53,566 bases of DNA, from contig NZ_AJJL01000058.1 of the NCBI RefSeq assembly GCF_000257905.1, forward strand, positions 1-53,566, written 5' to 3'. A program made the position numbers and the translations under genes. This document shows positions 1 through 9,618 of this stretch, one piece after another (within the stretch, counting starts at the first letter, position 1; the number at the start of each line of letters is the position of its first letter). The stretch is from Streptococcus mitis SK579. Lineage in GTDB: Bacteria; Bacillota; Bacilli; Lactobacillales; Streptococcaceae. The notes under the pieces were generated by a model that was not told the origin of the DNA, made no database searches, and saw only the letters and a list, made by a program, of their open reading frames with translations.

Positions 1-75
1 AAATGAGCTTTCTTTTTTTTTTTCTTTTCTAGACTGAAATAGTGATTTACTATGATAGGAATTTTCACAAAATTC

Positions 76-84
76 TGTTATAAT
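76..84 (+). promoter_or_regulatory. extended -10 promoter of hom-thrB
   Basis: TGT followed by TATAAT (79-84) forms an extended -10 about 32 bp before the hom start. No good -35 hexamer is visible 17 bp upstream, which is common for streptococcal extended -10 promoters. An in-frame ATG at 83 overlaps the -10, so it cannot be the translation start. Confidence 0.6.
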
Positions 85-115
85 GGCTATATTAGAAAAT
101 TTCGAGGAGACAAAC

Positions 116-1402
116 ATGACAGTTAAAATTGCTTTACTAGGATTCGGTACCGTTGCAAGTGGTGTGCCTTTCCTCCTAAAGGAAAATGGAGAAAAAATCA
201 ATCAATCAGCACATTCAGAGATTGAAGTTGCTAAGGTATTGGTTAAGGATGAAGATGAAAAGAATCGCTTGCTTGCAGCAGGGAATGACTTTAACTTTGT
301 AACAAATGTAGATGATATCTTATCAGACCAAGACATTACGATTGTAGTGGAATTGATGGGGCGTATCGAACCTGCTAAGACCTTTATCACTCGTGCCTTG
401 AAAGCTGGAAAGCATGTTGTTACTGCCAATAAGGACCTTTTGGCTGTCCATGGCGCAGAATTGCTAGAAATCGCTAAAGCTAATAAGGCAGCACTTTACT
501 ACGAAGCAGCAGTAGCTGGTGGGATTCCAATTCTTCGTACTCTAGCAAATTCCTTGGCTTCTGATAAAATCACGCGCGTGCTTGGTGTAGTCAATGGAAC
601 TTCTAACTTCATGATGACCAAGATGGTGGAAGAAGGATGGTCTTACGACGATGCTCTTGCGGAAGCGCAACATCTAGGATTTGCAGAAAGCGACCCTACA
701 AATGACGTAGATGGGATTGATGCAGCCTACAAGATGGTGATTTTGAGCCAATTTGCCTTTGGCATGAAGGTTGCTTTTGATGATGTAGCCCACAAGGGAA
801 TCCGCAACATCACACCAGAAGATGTAGCTGTAGCCCAAGAACTTGGCTATGTAGTGAAATTGGTTGGTTCTATTGAGGAAACTCCTTCAGGAATTGCTGC
901 AGAAGTAACTCCAACCTTCCTTCCTAAAGCACACCCACTTGCCAGTGTGAATGGGGTAATGAACGCTGTCTTTGTAGAATCTATCGGTATTGGTGAGTCT
1001 ATGTACTATGGACCAGGTGCTGGTCAAAAACCAACTGCTACAAGTGTTGTAGCAGATATTGTCCGTATCGTTCGTCGCTTGAATGATGGTACCATTGGCA
1101 AAGACTTCAACGAATATAGCCGTGACTTGGTCTTGGCTAATCCAGAGGATGTCAAAGCAAATTACTACTTCTCAATCTTGGCTCCAGACTCAAAAGGTCA
1201 GGTCTTGAAGTTGGCTGAAATCTTTAATGCTCAAGATATTTCCTTCAAGCAAATCCTCCAAGATGGCAAAGATGGTGACAAGGCGCGTGTCGTTATCATC
1301 ACACACAAGATCAATAAAGCCCAACTTGAAAATGTCTCAGCTGAATTGAAGAAGGTTTCAGAATTCGACCTCTTGAATACCTTCAAGGTGCTAGGAGAAT
1401 AA
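116..1402 (+). CDS. hom: homoserine dehydrogenase
   Basis: Reduces aspartate semialdehyde to homoserine with NAD(P)H, the branch point to threonine and methionine. From the chosen start the protein has 428 residues, the usual size for the family form with a C-terminal ACT-like regulatory domain. The N terminus has the nucleotide-binding glycine loop GFGTVASG, and the central catalytic part has the NGTSNFMM and [12 protein letters not shown] motifs. I chose ATG 116 because GAGGAG lies 8 bp upstream. The in-frame ATG at 83 sits in the promoter. thrB follows after 1 bp, so the two are co-transcribed for threonine synthesis. Confidence 0.95.
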   Translation: MTVKIALLGFGTVASGVPFLLKENGEKINQSAHSEIEVAKVLVKDEDEKNRLLAAGNDFNFVTNVDDILSDQDITIVVELMGRIEPAKTFITRALKAGKHVVTANKDLLAVHGAELLEIAKANKAALYYEAAVAGGIPILRTLANSLASDKITRVLGVVNGTSNFMMTKMVEEGWSYDDALAEAQHLGFAESDPTNDVDGIDAAYKMVILSQFAFGMKVAFDDVAHKGIRNITPEDVAVAQELGYVVKLVGSIEETPSGIAAEVTPTFLPKAHPLASVNGVMNAVFVESIGIGESMYYGPGAGQKPTATSVVADIVRIVRRLNDGTIGKDFNEYSRDLVLANPEDVKANYYFSILAPDSKGQVLKLAEIFNAQDISFKQILQDGKDGDKARVVIITHKINKAQLENVSAELKKVSEFDLLNTFKVLGE

Positions 1403-1403
1403 G

Positions 1404-2273
1404 ATGAAGATTATTGTACCTGCAACCAGTGCCAATATCGGGCCAGGTTTTGACTCGGTCGGTGTAGCTGTAACCAAGTATCTTCAAATCGAGGTCTGTG
1501 AAGAACGAGATGAGTGGTTGATTGAACACCAGATTGGCAAATGGATTCCACATGACGAGCGTAATCTCTTGCTCAAAATCGCTTTGCAAATTGTTCCAGA
1601 CTTGCAACCAAGACGTTTGAAAATGACCAGTGATGTTCCTTTAGCACGTGGCTTGGGTTCTTCTAGCTCGGTTATCGTTGCTGGGATTGAACTCGCCAAC
1701 CAACTGGGTAAGCTCAATTTATCTGACCATGAAAAATTGCAGTTGGCGACTAAGATTGAAGGACATCCTGACAATGTGGCTCCAGCCATTTATGGTAATC
1801 TCGTTATTGCAAGCTCTGTGGATGGACAAGTTTCTGCTATCGTAGCAGAATTCCCAGAGTGTGATTTCCTAGCTTACATTCCAAACTATGAATTGCGTAC
1901 TCGAGACAGCCGTGGTGTCTTGCCTAAGAAATTGTCTTACAAGGAAGCTGTTTCTGCTAGTTCTATCGCCAATGTAGCCGTTGCGGCCTTGTTGGCAGGA
2001 GACATGGTGACAGCTGGTCAAGCAATCGAGGGAGACCTCTTCCACGAGCGCTATCGTCAGGACTTGGTAAGAGAATTTGCAACGATTAAGCAAGTAGCCA
2101 AAGAGAATGGTGCCTATGCAACCTACCTCTCTGGTGCTGGACCGACAGTTATGGTCTTGGCTTCTCATGACAAGATGCCAAGGATTAAGGAAGAATTGGA
2201 AAAGCAACCTTTCAAAGGAAAACTGCATGACTTGAAAGTTGATACCCAAGGTGTTCGTGTCGAAGCAAAATAA
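1404..2273 (+). CDS. thrB: homoserine kinase
   Basis: Phosphorylates homoserine to O-phosphohomoserine, the step after Hom in threonine synthesis. This is a GHMP-family kinase of 289 residues. The N terminus ([16 protein letters not shown]) and the ATP-binding loop [10 protein letters not shown] near residues 82-91 are diagnostic, and [10 protein letters not shown] near residue 237 is the C-terminal GHMP motif. The start codon lies 1 bp after the hom stop, with AGGAG inside the end of hom. A rho-independent terminator follows at 2287-2329, so hom-thrB form a two-gene operon. Confidence 0.95.
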   Translation: MKIIVPATSANIGPGFDSVGVAVTKYLQIEVCEERDEWLIEHQIGKWIPHDERNLLLKIALQIVPDLQPRRLKMTSDVPLARGLGSSSSVIVAGIELANQLGKLNLSDHEKLQLATKIEGHPDNVAPAIYGNLVIASSVDGQVSAIVAEFPECDFLAYIPNYELRTRDSRGVLPKKLSYKEAVSASSIANVAVAALLAGDMVTAGQAIEGDLFHERYRQDLVREFATIKQVAKENGAYATYLSGAGPTVMVLASHDKMPRIKEELEKQPFKGKLHDLKVDTQGVRVEAK

Positions 2274-2286
2274 AGAATAGATAATA

Positions 2287-2329
2287 GGATGGGGAAACTC
2301 TCGACCGGAGGGCTTCCTATCCTTTTTTT
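2287..2329 (+). terminator. terminator of hom-thrB
   Basis: GGATGGGGAA pairs with TTCCTATCC around a GC-rich loop and is followed by seven T residues. It lies 14 bp after the thrB stop. Confidence 0.75.
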
Positions 2330-2371
2330 GAAAAGAAGCCTAATTAAAAACTTGATAAAGGAGAAATAAAG

Positions 2372-3310
2372 ATGGCAGAAATTTATCTAGCAGGTGGTTG
2401 TTTTTGGGGCCTAGAGGAATATTTTTCACGCATTTCTGGAGTTCTAGCAACCAGTGTCGGCTACGCTAATGGACAAGTCGAAACGACCAATTACCAACTA
2501 CTCAAGGAAACAGACCATGCAGAAACGATTCAAGTGATTTACGATGAGAAGGCAGTCTCACTCAGAGAAATTCTGCTCTATTATTTCCGAGTCATCGACC
2601 CCCTGTCTGTTAACCAGCAGGGAAATGATCGTGGTCGCCAATATCGAACTGGGATTTATTATCAAGATGAAGCAGATTCACCAGCTATCTACACTGTGGT
2701 ACAGGAGCAGGAGCGCATGCTGGGTCGAAAGATTGCAGTAGAGGTGGAGAAACTTCGCCACTACATTCTGGCTGAAGATTACCACCAAGACTATCTTAAG
2801 AAAAATCCTTCAGGTTACTGTCATATCGATGTGACAGATGCTGAGAAGCCATTGATTGATGCAGCAAACTATGAAAAGCCTAGTCAAGAGGTGTTAAAGG
2901 AAAGTTTATCAGAAGAATCCTATCGTGTTACCCAAGAAGCTGCTACAGAGGCTCCATTTAGTAATGCCTATGATCAAACCTTTGAAGAAGGGATTTATAT
3001 AGATATCACGACGGGTGAACCACTCTTTTTTGCCAAGGATAAGTTTGCCTCAGGTTGTGGTTGGCCAAGTTTTAGCCGTCCGATTTCCAAGGAATTGATT
3101 CATTATTACAAGGACATGAGCCATGGAATGGAGAGAATCGAAGTTCGTTCTCGGTCAGGAAATGCTCACTTGGGTCATGTTTTCACAGATGGACCTCAGG
3201 AGTTAGGTGGACTTCGTTACTGTATCAATTCTGCTTCCTTACGCTTTGTGGCCAAGGATGAGATGGAAGAGGAAGGATATGGCTATCTATTGCCTTACTT
3301 AAACAAATAA
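2372..3310 (+). CDS. msrAB: peptide methionine sulfoxide reductase MsrA/MsrB fusion
   Basis: Repairs oxidised methionine in proteins: MsrA reduces the S-epimer and MsrB the R-epimer. The 312-residue protein has an N-terminal MsrA domain (residues 1-155) with the catalytic GGCFWG (Cys10). The C-terminal MsrB domain (about 175-310) has SGCGWPSF near residue 228 and the catalytic [11 protein letters not shown] (Cys284). There is no signal peptide or lipobox, so this is the cytoplasmic type of streptococcal MsrAB. A clear ribosome site (AAAGGAG) precedes ATG 2372. It stands alone between terminators, suggesting its own promoter. Confidence 0.95.
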   Translation: MAEIYLAGGCFWGLEEYFSRISGVLATSVGYANGQVETTNYQLLKETDHAETIQVIYDEKAVSLREILLYYFRVIDPLSVNQQGNDRGRQYRTGIYYQDEADSPAIYTVVQEQERMLGRKIAVEVEKLRHYILAEDYHQDYLKKNPSGYCHIDVTDAEKPLIDAANYEKPSQEVLKESLSEESYRVTQEAATEAPFSNAYDQTFEEGIYIDITTGEPLFFAKDKFASGCGWPSFSRPISKELIHYYKDMSHGMERIEVRSRSGNAHLGHVFTDGPQELGGLRYCINSASLRFVAKDEMEEEGYGYLLPYLNK

Positions 3311-3313
3311 AAT

Positions 3314-3347
3314 TGAGAGGGTGGGTGCTTCCCACTTTCTTCATTTT
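3314..3347 (+). terminator. terminator-like hairpin after msrAB
   Basis: GGTGGG-TGCTT-CCCACT hairpin followed by a broken pyrimidine tract (TTCTTCATTTT). It lies 4 bp after the msrAB stop. The U-tract is weak, so termination may be partial. Confidence 0.45.
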
Positions 3348-3365
3348 AGAAAATAGAAGGGATTT

Positions 3366-5090
3366 ATGAAACACTTATTATCTTACTTCAAACCCTACAT
3401 CAAAGAATCGATTTTAGCACCCTTGTTCAAGCTACTAGAAGCTGTGTTTGAGCTTCTGGTTCCAATGGTGATTGCTGGGATTGTTGACCAATCTTTACCT
3501 CAGGGAGATCAAGGACATCTCTGGATGCAGATTGGCATACTCTTTATCTTTGCAGTGATTGGCGTTGTAGTGGCCTTGGTAGCTCAGTTTTACTCAGCTA
3601 AGGCTGCGGTTGGATTTGCCAAAGGACTGACAGATGACCTTTATCGACATATTCTTTCCTTGCCTAAGGATAGCAGGGATCGTTTGACAACTTCTAGTTT
3701 GGTGACTCGCTTGACTTCGGACACTTACCAGATTCAGACTGGTATCAATCAATTCCTGCGTCTCTTTTTACGAGCGCCTATTATCGTTTTTGGTGCCATT
3801 TTTATGGCCTACCGCATCTCAGCTGAACTGACTCTCTGGTTCTTGGTCATGGTTGCCATTTTGACCATTGTAATCGTAGGGCTCTCTAGAATGGTTAATC
3901 CTCTCTACAGTGCTCTCAGAAAGAAAACGGATCAACTGGTTCAAGAAACTCGCCAGCAATTACAAGGGATGCGAGTTATTCGTGCTTTTGGACAAGAAAA
4001 ACGAGAGTTACAGATTTTTCAAACCCTTAACCAAGTCTATGCCAAATTGCAAGAAAAAACAGGTTTCTGGTCTAGTTTATTAACCCCTCTGACCTATCTG
4101 TTTGTCAATGGAACTCTCCTTGTTATCATCTGGCAAGGCTATATTTCAATTCAAGGAGGTCTACTTAGTCAGGGTGCCCTCATTGCCCTTATCAACTATC
4201 TCTTACAGATTTTGGTGGAATTGGTTAAGCTAGCCATGCTGATAAATTCTCTCAACCAGTCCTACATCTCAGCCAAGCGAATCGAGGAAGTCTTTGCTGA
4301 GGCTCCAGAGGATATCCATTCAGAGTTAGAACAAAAGCAAGCTACCAATGGTCAGGTTTTACAAGTCCAAGAATTGACCTTTACCTATCCTGATGCGGCC
4401 CAGCCTTCTCTAAGAGATATTTCCTTCGATATACAGCAAGGGCAAATCCTTGGAATCATTGGGGGAACGGGTTCTGGTAAATCAAGCTTGGTGCAAGTCT
4501 TACTTGGGCTTTATCCAGCAGACCAGGGGAGCATTGACCTTTATCAAAGTGGATCTAGTCCTCGTAATTTGGAGCAGTGGCGGTCCTGGATTGCCTATGT
4601 GCCCCAAAAGGTCGAACTCTTTAATGGAACTATTCGTTCCAACTTGACTCTAGGTTTCAATCAAGAAGTAACGGACCAAGAACTTTGGCAAGCCTTGGAA
4701 ATTGCGCAAGCTAAGGATTTTGTCAGTGAAAAGGAAGGACTCTTGGATACCCTAGTTGAGGCAGGAGGGCGAAATTTCTCAGGTGGACAAAGACAAAGGT
4801 TATCTATTGCTCGAGCAGTCTTGCGCCAAGCTCCGTTCCTCATCCTAGATGATGCAACCTCGGCCCTCGACACCATTACCGAGTCCAAGCTATTGAGAGC
4901 TATCCGAGAGAACTTACCAAATACAAGCTTAATCTTGATTTCTCAACGAACCTCGACTTTACAGATGGCTGACCAGATTCTCCTCTTGGAAAAAGGGGAA
5001 CTCTTAGCTGTCGGCAGGCACGAGGACTTGATGAAATCCAGTCAAGTCTATCGTGAAATCAATGCATCCCAACATGGAAAGGAGGACTAG
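3366..5090 (+). CDS. ABC exporter, half-transporter 1 (degenerate catalytic site)
   Basis: Type IV ABC exporter subunit of 574 residues with a membrane domain (about 1-300, six helices) and a nucleotide-binding domain (about 335-570). Walker A is GGTGSGKSS near residue 367 and the signature is FSGGQRQRLS. Walker B ends LILDD instead of LILDE, and the switch histidine is replaced by Gln (LISQRTSTL). Such losses are typical of one partner in heterodimeric exporters. The next gene starts 1 bp later and supplies the complementary half. The substrate is unknown; drug or peptide export is plausible. I do not equate the pair with pneumococcal PatAB, which lies elsewhere in that genome. Confidence 0.9.
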   Translation: MKHLLSYFKPYIKESILAPLFKLLEAVFELLVPMVIAGIVDQSLPQGDQGHLWMQIGILFIFAVIGVVVALVAQFYSAKAAVGFAKGLTDDLYRHILSLPKDSRDRLTTSSLVTRLTSDTYQIQTGINQFLRLFLRAPIIVFGAIFMAYRISAELTLWFLVMVAILTIVIVGLSRMVNPLYSALRKKTDQLVQETRQQLQGMRVIRAFGQEKRELQIFQTLNQVYAKLQEKTGFWSSLLTPLTYLFVNGTLLVIIWQGYISIQGGLLSQGALIALINYLLQILVELVKLAMLINSLNQSYISAKRIEEVFAEAPEDIHSELEQKQATNGQVLQVQELTFTYPDAAQPSLRDISFDIQQGQILGIIGGTGSGKSSLVQVLLGLYPADQGSIDLYQSGSSPRNLEQWRSWIAYVPQKVELFNGTIRSNLTLGFNQEVTDQELWQALEIAQAKDFVSEKEGLLDTLVEAGGRNFSGGQRQRLSIARAVLRQAPFLILDDATSALDTITESKLLRAIRENLPNTSLILISQRTSTLQMADQILLLEKGELLAVGRHEDLMKSSQVYREINASQHGKED

Positions 5091-5091
5091 C

Positions 5092-6840
5092 ATGAGACGA
5101 CAAACTGCAAACCAGACGCTCACACGTTTGGTTAAAGACCTTGCGAGTCATCCTTTTCTCCTTTTCCTAGCCTTTCTAGGAACTATTGCCCAGGTTGGTT
5201 TATCAATTTACCTACCTATCTTGATTGGGCAGGTCATCGACCAAGTCCTAGTGGCTGGTTCATCACCAGTTTTTTGGCAGATTTTCATCCAGATGATCTT
5301 GGTAGTCATAGGAAATACTCTGTTACAATGGACCAATCCTCTCCTCTATAATCGCTTAATTTTCTCTTATACCAGAGACTTGCGAGAGCGAATCATCCAT
5401 AAGCTCCATCGATTACCGATTGCTTTCGTGGACCGGCAAGGCAGTGGGGAGATGGTCAGTCGGGTGACCACAGACATAGAACAGTTGGCAGCTGGCTTGA
5501 CCATGATTTTTAACCAATTTTTCATTGGAGTTTTGATGATTCTGGTTAGTATTCTAGCCATGCTCCCAATTCATCTCCTCATGACTCTCTTACTCTTGCT
5601 GTTGACGCCACTGTCTATGGTGATTTCACGCTTTATTGCCAAACGTTCCTATCATCTCTTCCAAAAACAAACAGAGACGAGGGGGATTCAGACTCAGTTG
5701 ATTGAAGAATCGCTTAGCCAGCAGACCATCATCCAGTCCTTCAATGCTCAAACAGAGTTTATCCAAAGACTGCGTGAGGCTAATGATAACTACTCAGGCT
5801 ATTCGCAGTCAGCTATCTTTTATTCCTCAACGGTTAATCCTTCGACTCGCTTTGTCAATGCGATCATTTATGCGCTTTTAGCTGGAGTGGGAGCTTATCG
5901 TATCATGATGGGGTCCACCTTGACCATCGGGCGTTTAGTAACCTTTTTGAACTATGTTCAGCAATACACCAAGCCCTTTAACGATATTTCTTCAGTGCTA
6001 GCTGAGTTGCAAAGTGCTCTCGCTTGCGCAGAGCGTGTCTATGCTGTTTTAGAAAGTCCTGAGGTGGCTGAAACAGGTAAGGAAGTCTTGACCAGTGACC
6101 AAGTTAATGGAGCTGTTTCCTTTAAACACGTCTCTTTTGGCTACAATCCTGAAAAGATTTTGATTAAGGATTTATCTATTGATATTCCAGCCGGTAGTAA
6201 GGTAGCTATTGTTGGTCCGACAGGTGCCGGAAAATCAACCCTTATCAATCTCCTCATGCGTTTTTATCCCATTAATTCCGGAGATATCTTGCTGGATGGG
6301 AAATCTATTTATGATTATAGTCGTGCCTCTTTACGCCAGCAGTTTGGCATGGTGCTCCAAGAAACCTGGCTAAAGCAAGGGACCATTTATGACAATATTG
6401 CCTTTGGTAACCCTGAAGCTAGTCGGGAGCAGGTGATTGTTGCTGCCAAAGCAGCCAATGCAGACTTTTTCATCCAACAGTTACCCCAAGGCTATGATAC
6501 CAAGCTTGAAAATGCTGGAGAGTCTCTTTCTGTTGGTCAAGCACAGCTCTTGACTATTGCTCGAGTCTTTCTGGCTATTCCCAAGATTCTTATCTTAGAC
6601 GAGGCAACTTCGTCTATCGATACCCGTACAGAAGTACTGGTTCAGGATGCCTTTGCCAAACTCATGAAGGGGCGCACAAGCTTTGTCATCGCCCACCGTT
6701 TGTCAACCATTCAGGATGCGGATTTGATCCTTGTCTTGGTTGATGGTGACATTGTTGAGTATGGCAACCATCATGATCTCATGGCTCGAAAGGGCAAGTA
6801 TTACCAAATGCAGCAAGCTGCAGCTTTTAGCTCTGAATAA
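5092..6840 (+). CDS. ABC exporter, half-transporter 2
   Basis: Partner of the preceding half-transporter, 582 residues from ATG 5092, which has GGAAAGGAGG just upstream; an in-frame ATG at 5053 lies inside the previous gene. It has six predicted membrane helices (about 20-310) and a nucleotide-binding domain. Walker A is GPTGAGKST near residue 377, Walker B LILDEATSSID has the catalytic Glu, and the switch is IAHRLSTI. Its signature is altered to LSVGQAQLL. The faulty signature here and the faulty Walker B/switch in the partner line up in one composite site, leaving one functional ATPase site. This is the known design of heterodimeric exporters such as BmrCD and TM287/288. Confidence 0.9.
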   Translation: MRRQTANQTLTRLVKDLASHPFLLFLAFLGTIAQVGLSIYLPILIGQVIDQVLVAGSSPVFWQIFIQMILVVIGNTLLQWTNPLLYNRLIFSYTRDLRERIIHKLHRLPIAFVDRQGSGEMVSRVTTDIEQLAAGLTMIFNQFFIGVLMILVSILAMLPIHLLMTLLLLLLTPLSMVISRFIAKRSYHLFQKQTETRGIQTQLIEESLSQQTIIQSFNAQTEFIQRLREANDNYSGYSQSAIFYSSTVNPSTRFVNAIIYALLAGVGAYRIMMGSTLTIGRLVTFLNYVQQYTKPFNDISSVLAELQSALACAERVYAVLESPEVAETGKEVLTSDQVNGAVSFKHVSFGYNPEKILIKDLSIDIPAGSKVAIVGPTGAGKSTLINLLMRFYPINSGDILLDGKSIYDYSRASLRQQFGMVLQETWLKQGTIYDNIAFGNPEASREQVIVAAKAANADFFIQQLPQGYDTKLENAGESLSVGQAQLLTIARVFLAIPKILILDEATSSIDTRTEVLVQDAFAKLMKGRTSFVIAHRLSTIQDADLILVLVDGDIVEYGNHHDLMARKGKYYQMQQAAAFSSE

Positions 6841-6868
6841 TCCTTTCTACTTCGAACCCTTACAGACA

Positions 6869-6896
6869 AAAAAAGTTGCCTTCGGGTAACTTTTTT
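6869..6896 (+). terminator. terminator of the ABC exporter operon
   Basis: A 12-bp stem (AAAAAAGTTGCC with GGTAACTTTTTT) closes a TTCG tetraloop and ends in six T residues. It lies 28 bp after the stop. Confidence 0.9.
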
Positions 6897-6927
6897 GTTA
6901 CAATAGCTAGAAAAATTATCCACTGTA

Positions 6928-7071
6928 ATATTCAATGAAAATCAAAGAGCAAACTAGGAAGCTAGCCCTAGCTTGCTCAAAGCACGACTTTGAAGTTGTA
7001 GATAAGACTGACGAAGTCGATACCCATATATCTATGTCAAGGTGAAGCTGACGTGGTTTGAAGAGAGTATA
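6928..7071 (-). repeat. BOX element (A-B-C), minus orientation
   Basis: Reads as the reverse complement of a BOX repeat: the boxC end (TTCAATGAAAATCAAAGAG), one boxB part (GACTGACGAAGTC) and the boxA end (GCTGACGTGGTTTGAAGAGAG). BOX elements are non-coding MITE-like repeats of the Mitis group. This copy lies between the exporter terminator and the amidohydrolase gene, so it may affect expression of the latter. Confidence 0.85.
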
Positions 7072-7098
7072 AATTGTCTTTTAGAAAAGGAACCTAGT

Positions 7099-8358
7099 AT
7101 GAAAGTCTTTCAGCATGTAAATATCGTGACTTGTGACCAAGATTTCCATGTCTATCTAGATGGAATCTTAGCCGTTAAGGGTTCTCAAATCGTCTATGTT
7201 GGTCAAGAGAAGTCAGAGATTTTAGATCAAGCTGAGCAGATTATAGACTATCAGGGAGCTTGGATCATGCCTGGATTGGTCAATTGCCATACCCATTCTG
7301 CTATGACAGGCTTGAGAGGGATTCGAGATGATAGCAATCTCCATGAATGGCTCAATGACTATATTTGGCCAGCAGAAGCTGAGTTTACTCCCGACATGAC
7401 TACCAAGGCGGTCAAAGAAGCTCTGACAGAGATGCTCCAGTCAGGAACAACAACATTTAACGATATGTATAATCCCAATGGTGTGGATATTGAGCAGATT
7501 TATCAGGCAGTGAAAGATTCCAAGATGCATTGTTATTTTTCTCCTACCCTTTTTTCTTCTGAGGCGGAGACAACTGCTGAGACCATTGCTAGAACACGAG
7601 CTATCATCGAGGAAATCTTAGGATATGAAAATCCAAATTTCAAGGTTATGGTAGCCCCACATTCTCCTTACAGCTGTAGTAGAGACTTGCTGGAAGAAAG
7701 TTTGGATATGGCAAAAGAGTTGAATATTCCTCTCCATATCCATGTTGCGGAGACTAAGGAGGAATCAGGAATTATCCTGAAACGATACGGCAAACGCCCC
7801 CTCGCCTTTCTAGAAGAACTGGGTTACTTAGATTATCCGTCTGTCTTTGCTCATGGGGTAGAATTAAATGAGCGAGAAATTGAACGTTTGGCAACCTCTC
7901 AAGTGGCTATCGCCCACAATCCTATCAGTAACCTCAAACTGGCCTCGGGAATTGCTCCAATTATCCAGCTCCAAAAAGCGGGAGTAGTAGTCGGAATTGC
8001 GACTGACTCGGTTGCTTCCAATAACAATCTAGATATGTTTGAGGAAGGAAGAACTGCAGCACTTCTTCAGAAGATGAAAAGTGGAGATGCCAGCCAATTT
8101 CCTATCGAAATGGCTCTAAAAGCGCTGACAATCGAAGGGGCTAAGGTTCTTGGAATGGAAGAACAGATTGGGAGTCTGGAAGTTGGCAAGCAAGCAGATT
8201 TTCTAGTCATTCAACCACAAGGGAAAATCCATCTTCAACCCCAAGAAAATATGCTTTCCCACTTAGTCTATGCTGTCAAATCCAGTGATGTTGATGATGT
8301 CTATATTGCCGGAGAACAAGTTGTGAAGCAAGGTCAAGTACTGACAGTAGAACTTTAA
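7099..8358 (+). CDS. amidohydrolase, MTA/SAH deaminase (Atz/Trz) family
   Basis: Metal-dependent amidohydrolase of 419 residues, probably deaminating methylthioadenosine, S-adenosylhomocysteine or a related adenosine compound. The first metal motif is NCHTHSAMTG near residue 60. Further ligands are in PLHIHVAET near 216 and VFAHGVELNE near 250, and SVASNNNLDMFEEGR near 305 is diagnostic for this family. Start ATG 7099 has AAAGGAA 7 bp upstream; an in-frame ATG at 7042 lies in the BOX repeat. The gene stands alone between the BOX element and the rplJ leader. The exact substrate cannot be fixed from sequence. Confidence 0.85.
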   Translation: MKVFQHVNIVTCDQDFHVYLDGILAVKGSQIVYVGQEKSEILDQAEQIIDYQGAWIMPGLVNCHTHSAMTGLRGIRDDSNLHEWLNDYIWPAEAEFTPDMTTKAVKEALTEMLQSGTTTFNDMYNPNGVDIEQIYQAVKDSKMHCYFSPTLFSSEAETTAETIARTRAIIEEILGYENPNFKVMVAPHSPYSCSRDLLEESLDMAKELNIPLHIHVAETKEESGIILKRYGKRPLAFLEELGYLDYPSVFAHGVELNEREIERLATSQVAIAHNPISNLKLASGIAPIIQLQKAGVVVGIATDSVASNNNLDMFEEGRTAALLQKMKSGDASQFPIEMALKALTIEGAKVLGMEEQIGSLEVGKQADFLVIQPQGKIHLQPQENMLSHLVYAVKSSDVDDVYIAGEQVVKQGQVLTVEL

Positions 8359-8401
8359 AAGAAAAATCACGAAAAAATTTTAAAAAAAGTTTGCAAAAAT
8401 C

Positions 8402-8430
8402 TTGCATTCTTTTTTTGACTATGCTATACT
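8402..8430 (+). promoter_or_regulatory. promoter of rplJ-rplL
   Basis: TTGCAT (8402-8407), a 17-bp spacer and TATACT (8425-8430) preceded by TGC form a strong sigma-A promoter with extended -10. It is followed by a structured leader of about 170 nt. Confidence 0.8.
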
Positions 8431-8436
8431 TATATA

Positions 8437-8570
8437 CGGTTTGAAAAAACTGCCTAAGACAGTAGGGGAGCTCGACTCATAAGTATCCTACCGAGGACAA
8501 AACGTATCATGTAAAAAGAAGCGTATTGTACTTTCGTGTCTAGGTTTGGGCGCGTTTTTCTTTTGAAAAA
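8437..8570 (+). promoter_or_regulatory. L10 ribosomal protein leader
   Basis: Structured 5' leader between the promoter and rplJ. Paired segments CAGTAGG / CCTACCG and the late hairpin AAAAAGAAGCG (8513-8523) with CGCGTTTTTCTTTT (8551-8564) are visible. This arrangement matches the known L10 leader of Firmicutes, in which the L10-L12 complex binds its own mRNA and promotes attenuation. The last hairpin with its T-rich 3' arm looks like the attenuator. The fold is judged by eye. Confidence 0.75.
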
Positions 8571-8608
8571 TTTCCCCAAGCAAAATAATAACGGAGGTGA
8601 ACACACTA

Positions 8609-9109
8609 ATGAGTGAAGCAATTATTGCTAAAAAAGCGGAACTAGTTGACGTAGTAGCTGAAAAAATGAAAGCTGCTGCATCTATCGTCGTTGTAGATGC
8701 TCGTGGTTTGACAGTTGAGCAAGATACAGTTCTTCGTCGTGAGCTTCGTGGAAGCGAAGTTGAGTATAAAGTTATTAAAAACTCAATCTTGCGTCGTGCA
8801 GCTGAAAAAGCTGGTCTTGAAGATCTTGCATCTGTATTCGTTGGACCATCTGCAGTAGCATTTTCTAACGAAGATGTTATCGCACCAGCGAAAATCTTGA
8901 ACGACTTTTCTAAAAACGCTGAAGCACTTGAAATCAAAGGTGGTGCAATCGAAGGCGCTGTCGCATCTAAAGAAGAGATTCTTGCACTTGCAACTCTTCC
9001 AAACCGCGAAGGACTTCTTTCTATGCTCCTTTCTGTACTTCAAGCGCCAGTGCGCAACGTTGCTCTTGCAGTCAAAGCGGTTGCAGACAACAAAGAAGAC
9101 GCAGCTTAA
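8609..9109 (+). CDS. rplJ: 50S ribosomal protein L10
   Basis: Base of the ribosomal stalk, binding 23S rRNA and carrying L7/L12 dimers. It has 166 residues from ATG 8609, the usual length. GGAGGT at 8593-8598 sets this start; a GTG at 8597 overlaps that ribosome site and is rejected. The N-terminal pattern [20 protein letters not shown] and the VVDARGLTV core are typical of L10. It is followed by rplL after a short spacer holding a small hairpin (GCTAC / GTAGC, 9115-9129), which may tune the relative output of L7/L12. Confidence 0.97.
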   Translation: MSEAIIAKKAELVDVVAEKMKAAASIVVVDARGLTVEQDTVLRRELRGSEVEYKVIKNSILRRAAEKAGLEDLASVFVGPSAVAFSNEDVIAPAKILNDFSKNAEALEIKGGAIEGAVASKEEILALATLPNREGLLSMLLSVLQAPVRNVALAVKAVADNKEDAA

Positions 9110-9181
9110 TCTTAAGCTACGCAGCGTAGCCTAGCTACAAAAAATATTATAAATTTAAAAACATATTTGGAGGAAATAACA

Positions 9182-9550
9182 ATGGCATTGAACATTGAAA
9201 ACATTATTGCTGAAATTAAAGAAGCTTCAATCCTTGAATTGAACGACCTTGTAAAAGCTATCGAAGAAGAATTTGGTGTAACTGCAGCTGCTCCTGTAGC
9301 TGTTGCTGCAGCTGGTGCTGCTGACGCTGGTGCTGCTAAAGATTCATTCGACGTTGAATTGACATCTGCAGGCGACAAAAAAGTTGGCGTTATCAAAGTT
9401 GTACGTGAAATCACAGGTCTTGGTCTTAAAGAAGCTAAAGAACTTGTTGACGGTGCACCAGCACTTGTTAAAGAAGGCGTTGCAACTGCAGAAGCTGAAG
9501 AAATCAAAGCTAAATTGGAAGAAGCTGGAGCTTCAGTTACTCTTAAATAA
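9182..9550 (+). CDS. rplL: 50S ribosomal protein L7/L12
   Basis: Stalk protein that recruits translation factors; several dimers bind L10. It has 122 residues from ATG 9182, with GGAGG 7 bp upstream. The N-terminal dimerisation part, an Ala-rich hinge (about residues 35-50) and a C-terminal factor-binding domain with [15 protein letters not shown] are all present. The in-frame start at 9167 overlaps the ribosome site and is not used. It ends the rplJL operon; the terminator lies at 9586-9617. Confidence 0.97.
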   Translation: MALNIENIIAEIKEASILELNDLVKAIEEEFGVTAAAPVAVAAAGAADAGAAKDSFDVELTSAGDKKVGVIKVVREITGLGLKEAKELVDGAPALVKEGVATAEAEEIKAKLEEAGASVTLK

Positions 9551-9585
9551 TAGAGCAACTACATTAGTAGCTTAAAAACATGATT

Positions 9586-9617
9586 AAACCGCTATTCTTA
9601 GGAGTAGCGGTTTTTAT
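9586..9617 (+). terminator. terminator of rplJ-rplL
   Basis: AAACCGCTA-TTCTTAGGA-GTAGCGGTTT hairpin followed by a T-rich tract. The left end of an insertion sequence begins 2 bp downstream. Confidence 0.9.
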
Positions 9618-9618
9618 T

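Noticed and set aside
83..115. Upstream start of homoserine dehydrogenase
   Set aside because: The ATG overlaps the -10 box; ATG 116 has the ribosome site and gives the family N terminus.
3366..6840. Identification as PatA/PatB fluoroquinolone exporters
   Set aside because: Same transporter class, but the neighbourhood (msrAB, amidohydrolase, rplJL) matches a different pneumococcal exporter locus as I recall it.
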